Source: an uncultured Bacteroidales bacterium
GTDB lineage: Bacteria > Bacteroidota > Bacteroidia > Bacteroidales > UBA932
Assembly (NCBI GenBank): GCA_905234775.1
Contig: CAJOJC010000108.1
Span: forward strand, 1 to 6,034
DNA length: 6,034 nucleotides
Reading direction: 5' to 3'
Both the position numbers and the translations under genes were made by a program. Every line of letters starts with the position of its first letter. Positions within the stretch are counted from its first letter, which is position 1. Below are positions 1-6,034 of this stretch, one piece after another. Below the pieces are notes generated by a model. It saw only the letters and a list, made by a program, of their open reading frames with translations, was not told the origin of the DNA and made no database searches.

Positions 1-1815
<1,815 letters not shown>

Positions 1816-1827
1816 GATATTATAGTG

Positions 1828-1910
1828 TTTTGTCAAAATTGCACAAATGCGCCGCTTTTCAGGCGACGCATTTGTTAAGGACAACCTCTATGCCAGTGAC
1901 ATTTTGTCAA
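1828..1910 (-). repeat. 9-bp direct repeat TTGACAAAA flanking the groES upstream hairpin
   Basis: On the minus strand TTGACAAAA occurs at 1902-1910 and again at 1828-1836, on either side of the hairpin. The distal copy lies in a small palindrome, TGACA-TTT-TGTCA on the plus strand (1897-1909), that covers the glyA stop codon. The proximal copy lies in the near-palindrome TTTTGACAAAA, 12 nt from the groES start codon. They could be paired operator half-sites for chaperonin control, but the sequence is AT-rich and a chance match is possible. Confidence 0.3.
1843..1875 (-). terminator. 13-bp hairpin between glyA and groES (weak terminator or groES leader structure)
   Basis: The arms 1843-1855 (ACAAATGCGCCGC) and 1863-1875 (GCGACGCATTTGT) are inverted repeats around a 7-nt loop. 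Twelve of 13 positions are complementary in DNA. The odd one (1852/1866) is a C-A mismatch in plus-strand RNA but a G-U pair in minus-strand RNA, so the RNA made in the glyA-groES direction pairs over all 13 positions. After the stem the minus strand reads GCAATTTTG, a weak and displaced U-run, so a classical terminator for glyA is possible but not strong. A regulatory hairpin in the groES leader is the alternative. It is not the CIRCE heat-shock operator. Confidence 0.55.
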
Positions 1911-3206
1911 TACGCAAACAACGGTTTATCGGCCGTCAGCTTTCCGACTTCTTTGCGGACGAGGGCGAGAAGTTCGAGATGCTTCGGGGCAAGGATAGGA
2001 TCGGACGATTTGGCCTGAGGATCGACCCAGGTCGAGCATGAGGTCAGAACTTCGTCAATCAGAGCTACGATAACAGGCATATCCGCTTCCTTGAAGCCGC
2101 GGGTTGTAATAGCGGGAGTTCCGATTCGCAGGCCCGAAGTCAGGAACGCGCTGCGCGTATCGTCCGGGACCATGTTCTTGTTAACGGTAATCTCGGCCGC
2201 AACCAGCTCGCGCTCGGCCACCTTTCCGCTGAGGTTCGGGAACTTCGAGCGGAGGTCGATGAGCATGAGGTGATTGTCCGTTCCGCGCCTGCGCCATCGC
2301 GGCGGCATTGGCCTTGACCTGCATCTGATACTCGGCAAACTCGGGCTGCAGCGCCTCGTAGAAGGCGACCGCCTTCGCGGCGATGACGTGTTCGAGCGGT
2401 CCGCCCTGGACGCCCGGGAAAACCATGGAATTCAGCACGGCGCTCATCATCTTCACTTCGCCCTTCGGAGTCCTGCGGCCCTGCGGGTCCGGGAAGTCCT
2501 GGCCCATGAGGATGATGCCTCCGCGCGGTCCGCGAAGCGTTTTATGGGTCGTGCTGGTCACGATATGGGCGTACCTCACCGGATTCTTGAGCAGGCCGGC
2601 CGCGATAAGACCGGCGGTATGAGCCATGTCGATCCACAGGATAGCGCCGACTTCGTCTGCTATCGCGCGCATGCGTTCGTAATCCCACTCGCGCGAGTAG
2701 GCAGATGCGCCGCCGATGATGAGCTTCGGCTTGTTTTCGAGGGCGAGCTGCTCCATGCGGTCGTAGTCGATCAGGCCTGTCTTCGGATCGAGGCCGTACG
2801 GAACGGCATGGTACAGGAGGCCGGACGCGTTCACGGGCGAGCCGTGCGTCAAATGACCGCCGCAGCTGAGGTCGAGGCCCATGAAGGTATCTCCGGGATT
2901 GAGAACGGCCATCGTCACGGCCATGTTCGCCTGGGCGCCGGAGTGCGGTTGGACGTTCGCCCATGCAGCGCCGTACAGCGCCTTCAGGCGGTCGATCGCG
3001 AGCTGCTCGATCTTGTCGACGACTTCGCATCCGCCGTAATATCTGTGTCCGGGATAGCCCTCGGCATACTTATTCGTACATACGGAACCCATCGCGCGAA
3101 GCACCTGCTCGCTGACATAGTTCTCGGACGCAATCAGTTCGAGGCCACCGGCCTGACGTTCGCGCTCTTGCTCGATTAAATCGAATACTTGATTATCCTG
3201 TTTCAT
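1907..3206 (-). pseudogene. glyA: Serine hydroxymethyltransferase, disrupted by a net 32-nt deletion with frameshift
   Basis: GlyA is the cytoplasmic PLP enzyme that converts serine plus tetrahydrofolate to glycine plus 5,10-methylenetetrahydrofolate. From the ATG at 3204-3206 ([10 protein letters not shown]) the first frame gives 307 good residues. These include [12 protein letters not shown] (21-32), [14 protein letters not shown] (46-59), HSGAQAN (88-94), DMAHTAG (193-199) and the PLP lysine in [13 protein letters not shown] (Lys222, codon 2541-2543). After AAAMAQA the homology jumps frame at 2284-2286 to [11 protein letters not shown] and runs 125 residues to PLFAY, with the stop at 1907-1909. 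Homologues have about 11 residues between these points (pattern F-x-x-RGYKxxSG); only one base remains here. Restoring 32 nt gives 444 codons, exactly in frame. As written, translation ends at 2181 after 341 residues and loses the substrate-binding arginine of [10 protein letters not shown] (codon 2126-2128). The frame also stays open upstream to 3368, but those 54 codons read through the inverted-repeat element and are not GlyA. A real mutation or an assembly error would both fit. Confidence 0.93.
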
Positions 3207-3222
3207 GGTGTTTTTGAACAAT

Positions 3223-3350
3223 GAAAAACAGTCACCCCATCCCTGCGACCTTCGCGTCGCCTTCGCGCCGCTCACCCTCCCACTTTGTGGACCCCTCCCT
3301 CTATCAGACCGAGGGTGGCTAGGGTCGCCGGGACGGGGTGACTGTTTTCC
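3223..3350. repeat. 128-bp element with 28-bp imperfect terminal inverted repeats
   Basis: Positions 3223-3250 and 3323-3350 are inverted copies matching at 25 of 28 positions; the shared core is AAAACAGTCACCCC. The element is very GC-rich inside an AT-rich spacer and is flanked on both sides by AAT (3220-3222 and 3351-3353), compatible with a 3-bp target duplication. Inside are a nested 7-bp stem (3273-3279 with 3311-3317), a small hairpin CCAC-TTT-GTGG (3280-3290) and a direct repeat CCTTCGCG (3249-3256 and 3260-3267). Each strand ends its outer arm with GTGACTGTTTT, so both transcripts would have a strong stem followed by U residues. There is no coding capacity of its own. It could be a MITE-like or REP-like dispersed repeat, or a structured leader of glyA. 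The inverted repeat itself is certain; its nature is not. Confidence 0.85.
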
Positions 3351-3365
3351 AATATTATAATAACA

Positions 3366-3396
3366 CAAATATAATCATTAAATTTGCGATAGTCAA
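3366..3396 (-). promoter_or_regulatory. Probable glyA promoter, Bacteroidota -33/-7 type
   Basis: On the minus strand TTG (3394-3396) is followed by exactly 20 nt and then TATATTTG (3366-3373). This fits the Bacteroidota primary sigma factor pattern TTTG-N19-21-TAnnTTTG with a complete -7 box. Initiation would fall near 3360, giving a leader of about 150 nt that contains the entire inverted-repeat element before the glyA start at 3206. The -33 box overlaps the region just before the divergent methyltransferase start at 3399. Based on consensus matching only. Confidence 0.6.
3379..3386 (+). promoter_or_regulatory. Candidate -7 box for the methyltransferase gene
   Basis: TAAATTTG matches the Bacteroidota -7 consensus TAnnTTTG and lies 12 nt before the ATG at 3399, so the transcript leader would be only about 6-8 nt. 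I see no TTG at the expected -33 distance (about 3355-3360). The call is therefore weak, although the gene needs a promoter between the inverted repeat and its start. It overlaps the opposing glyA promoter. Confidence 0.35.
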
Positions 3397-3398
3397 TC

Positions 3399-3938
3399 AT
3401 GGATCGAAAACTTCTGAGCAGCGAGATGGGGCGAGTGAGCCCCGAGCAGTACAAGGCCCTTCCGGAATCCGGGATGGTCGTGGTGCTGGACAATATCAGG
3501 AGCGCCCACAACGTAGGCAGCGCGCTTCGGACGGCAGACGCTTTCAAGGCAGACAAAGTCTGGCTGTGCGGGATCTGCGCCTGCCCGCCCTCTGCCGAGA
3601 TCCACAAATCCGCCCTCGGGGCGGAGGACAGTGTTCCGTGGGAACACGTCCAGGACACGCTCGCGCTCGTAGGCCGTCTGCGCGCGGAAGGGTTCACGAT
3701 CGTCGCGGTCGAGCAGACGGTGGCCTCGCGCTCGCTCGCCGATTTCGCCCCCGAACCCGGCGCCCGCTATGCGTTCATCTTCGGAAACGAAGTAGACGGC
3801 GTCCAGCAGGAAGTAGTCGACGCCGCGGACTTCTCTCTCGAAATCCCCCAATTCGGAACCAAGCACTCCCTCAATGTCTCCGTTTCAGTCGGCGTCGTCC
3901 TCTGGCAGTGGAGATCACAAAAAAAGCAGGTCGGTTGA
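3399..3938 (+). CDS. SpoU/TrmH-family RNA 2'-O-methyltransferase
   Basis: The 179-residue protein is a SPOUT-class enzyme that transfers a methyl group from S-adenosylmethionine to a ribose 2'-OH of tRNA or rRNA. The three family motifs are present. Motif 1 is NIRSAHNVGSALRTAD (32-47), with the likely catalytic Arg at 44. Motif 2 is FIFGNEVDGV (126-135). Motif 3 is IPQFGTKHSLNVSVSVGVVL (149-168). Motifs 2 and 3 form the trefoil-knot cofactor site. It is a bare catalytic domain: it lacks the N-terminal L30e-like domain of RlmB and the extensions of TrmH proper, so the target nucleotide cannot be named and I give no symbol. The ATG at 3399 gives MDRKLLSSEMG, lies just after an AT-rich promoter region and has no Shine-Dalgarno sequence. 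The gene is divergent from glyA and convergent with ppdK. Its last codons (SQKKQVG) and stop are read from the terminator hairpin. Confidence 0.93.
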   Translation: MDRKLLSSEMGRVSPEQYKALPESGMVVVLDNIRSAHNVGSALRTADAFKADKVWLCGICACPPSAEIHKSALGAEDSVPWEHVQDTLALVGRLRAEGFTIVAVEQTVASRSLADFAPEPGARYAFIFGNEVDGVQQEVVDAADFSLEIPQFGTKHSLNVSVSVGVVLWQWRSQKKQVG

Positions 3939-3949
3939 CCTGCTTTTTT
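3920..3949. terminator. Bidirectional intrinsic terminator between convergent genes
   Basis: The stem GCAGGTC (3926-3932) and GACCTGC (3937-3943) closes a GGTT loop (3933-3936), with six A before it and six T after it. It therefore reads as a strong intrinsic terminator in both directions, serving the plus-strand methyltransferase and the minus-strand ppdK. The methyltransferase stop codon TGA (3936-3938) lies at the loop-stem junction, and the ppdK stop is 18 nt beyond the T-run. Confidence 0.92.
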
Positions 3950-3966
3950 CAATATTGTGACTGTTA

Positions 3967-6034
<2,068 letters not shown>

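Noticed and set aside
1816..1884. Longer GroES starting at 1882-1884
   Set aside because: The added 23 residues are read from the intergenic hairpin arms; the family starts at MIKPLADRV.
1881..1896. Sigma-54-like site upstream of groES (minus-strand CTGGCATAGAGGTTGT)
   Set aside because: The GG and the 10-nt spacing fit, but the obligatory GC of the -12 box is GT. There is no sign of activator sites, and chaperonin operons are not usual RpoN targets.
1816..1906. CIRCE/HrcA operator upstream of groES
   Set aside because: The inverted repeat here (ACAAATGCG arms, 7-nt loop) does not match TTAGCACTC-N9-GAGTGCTAA.
2282..2288. Programmed ribosomal frameshift in glyA
   Set aside because: There is no slippery heptamer, and conserved residues are missing as well as the frame being changed, so slippage would not restore a normal protein.
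3207..3368. Extended N-terminus of GlyA starting at 3366-3368
   Set aside because: The frame is open by chance through the inverted-repeat element. The 54 extra residues resemble no SHMT sequence, while [10 protein letters not shown] at 3206 is a normal start.
3272..3866. Minus-strand open frames opposite the methyltransferase
   Set aside because: They mirror the codon structure of the plus-strand gene that carries all three SpoU motifs; their own translations show no family signal.

Overview
The window looks like a housekeeping stretch from a GC-rich member of the Bacteroidota, most likely Bacteroidales. Three things suggest this: the protein sequences resemble Bacteroidales homologues as I remember them; no gene start has a Shine-Dalgarno sequence; and the one convincing promoter has the Bacteroidota TTG-N20-TAnnTTTG form. 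No database search was possible, so the rank below phylum is inference.

Layout: positions 1-1546 (minus) carry groEL, cut by the left edge just before its C-terminal tail. It follows groES (1549-1815, minus) after only 2 nt, the usual chaperonin operon. Upstream of groES is a 91-nt spacer with a 13-bp hairpin (1843-1875) and a 9-bp direct repeat. Positions 1907-3206 (minus) hold glyA, serine hydroxymethyltransferase. It is not one open frame: about 11 conserved codons are missing at 2284-2286, net 32 nt, which shifts the frame. Positions 3207-3398 are a spacer between divergent genes. It contains a 128-bp imperfect inverted-repeat element (3223-3350) and a good outward promoter for glyA whose transcript would carry the whole element as leader. 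Positions 3399-3938 (plus) encode a single-domain SpoU/TrmH-type RNA 2'-O-methyltransferase whose stop codon lies inside a bidirectional terminator (3920-3949). Positions 3967-6034 (minus) are the C-terminal three quarters of pyruvate phosphate dikinase (ppdK), cut by the right edge.

The genes do not form one pathway. groES-groEL make the folding chamber, glyA supplies glycine and one-carbon units, ppdK interconverts pyruvate and phosphoenolpyruvate, and the methyltransferase modifies tRNA or rRNA. The points of interest are the disrupted glyA, the structured element in its leader, and the hairpin before groES. I see no mobile-element gene, CRISPR array, tRNA or rRNA, and no clearly new multi-gene system.
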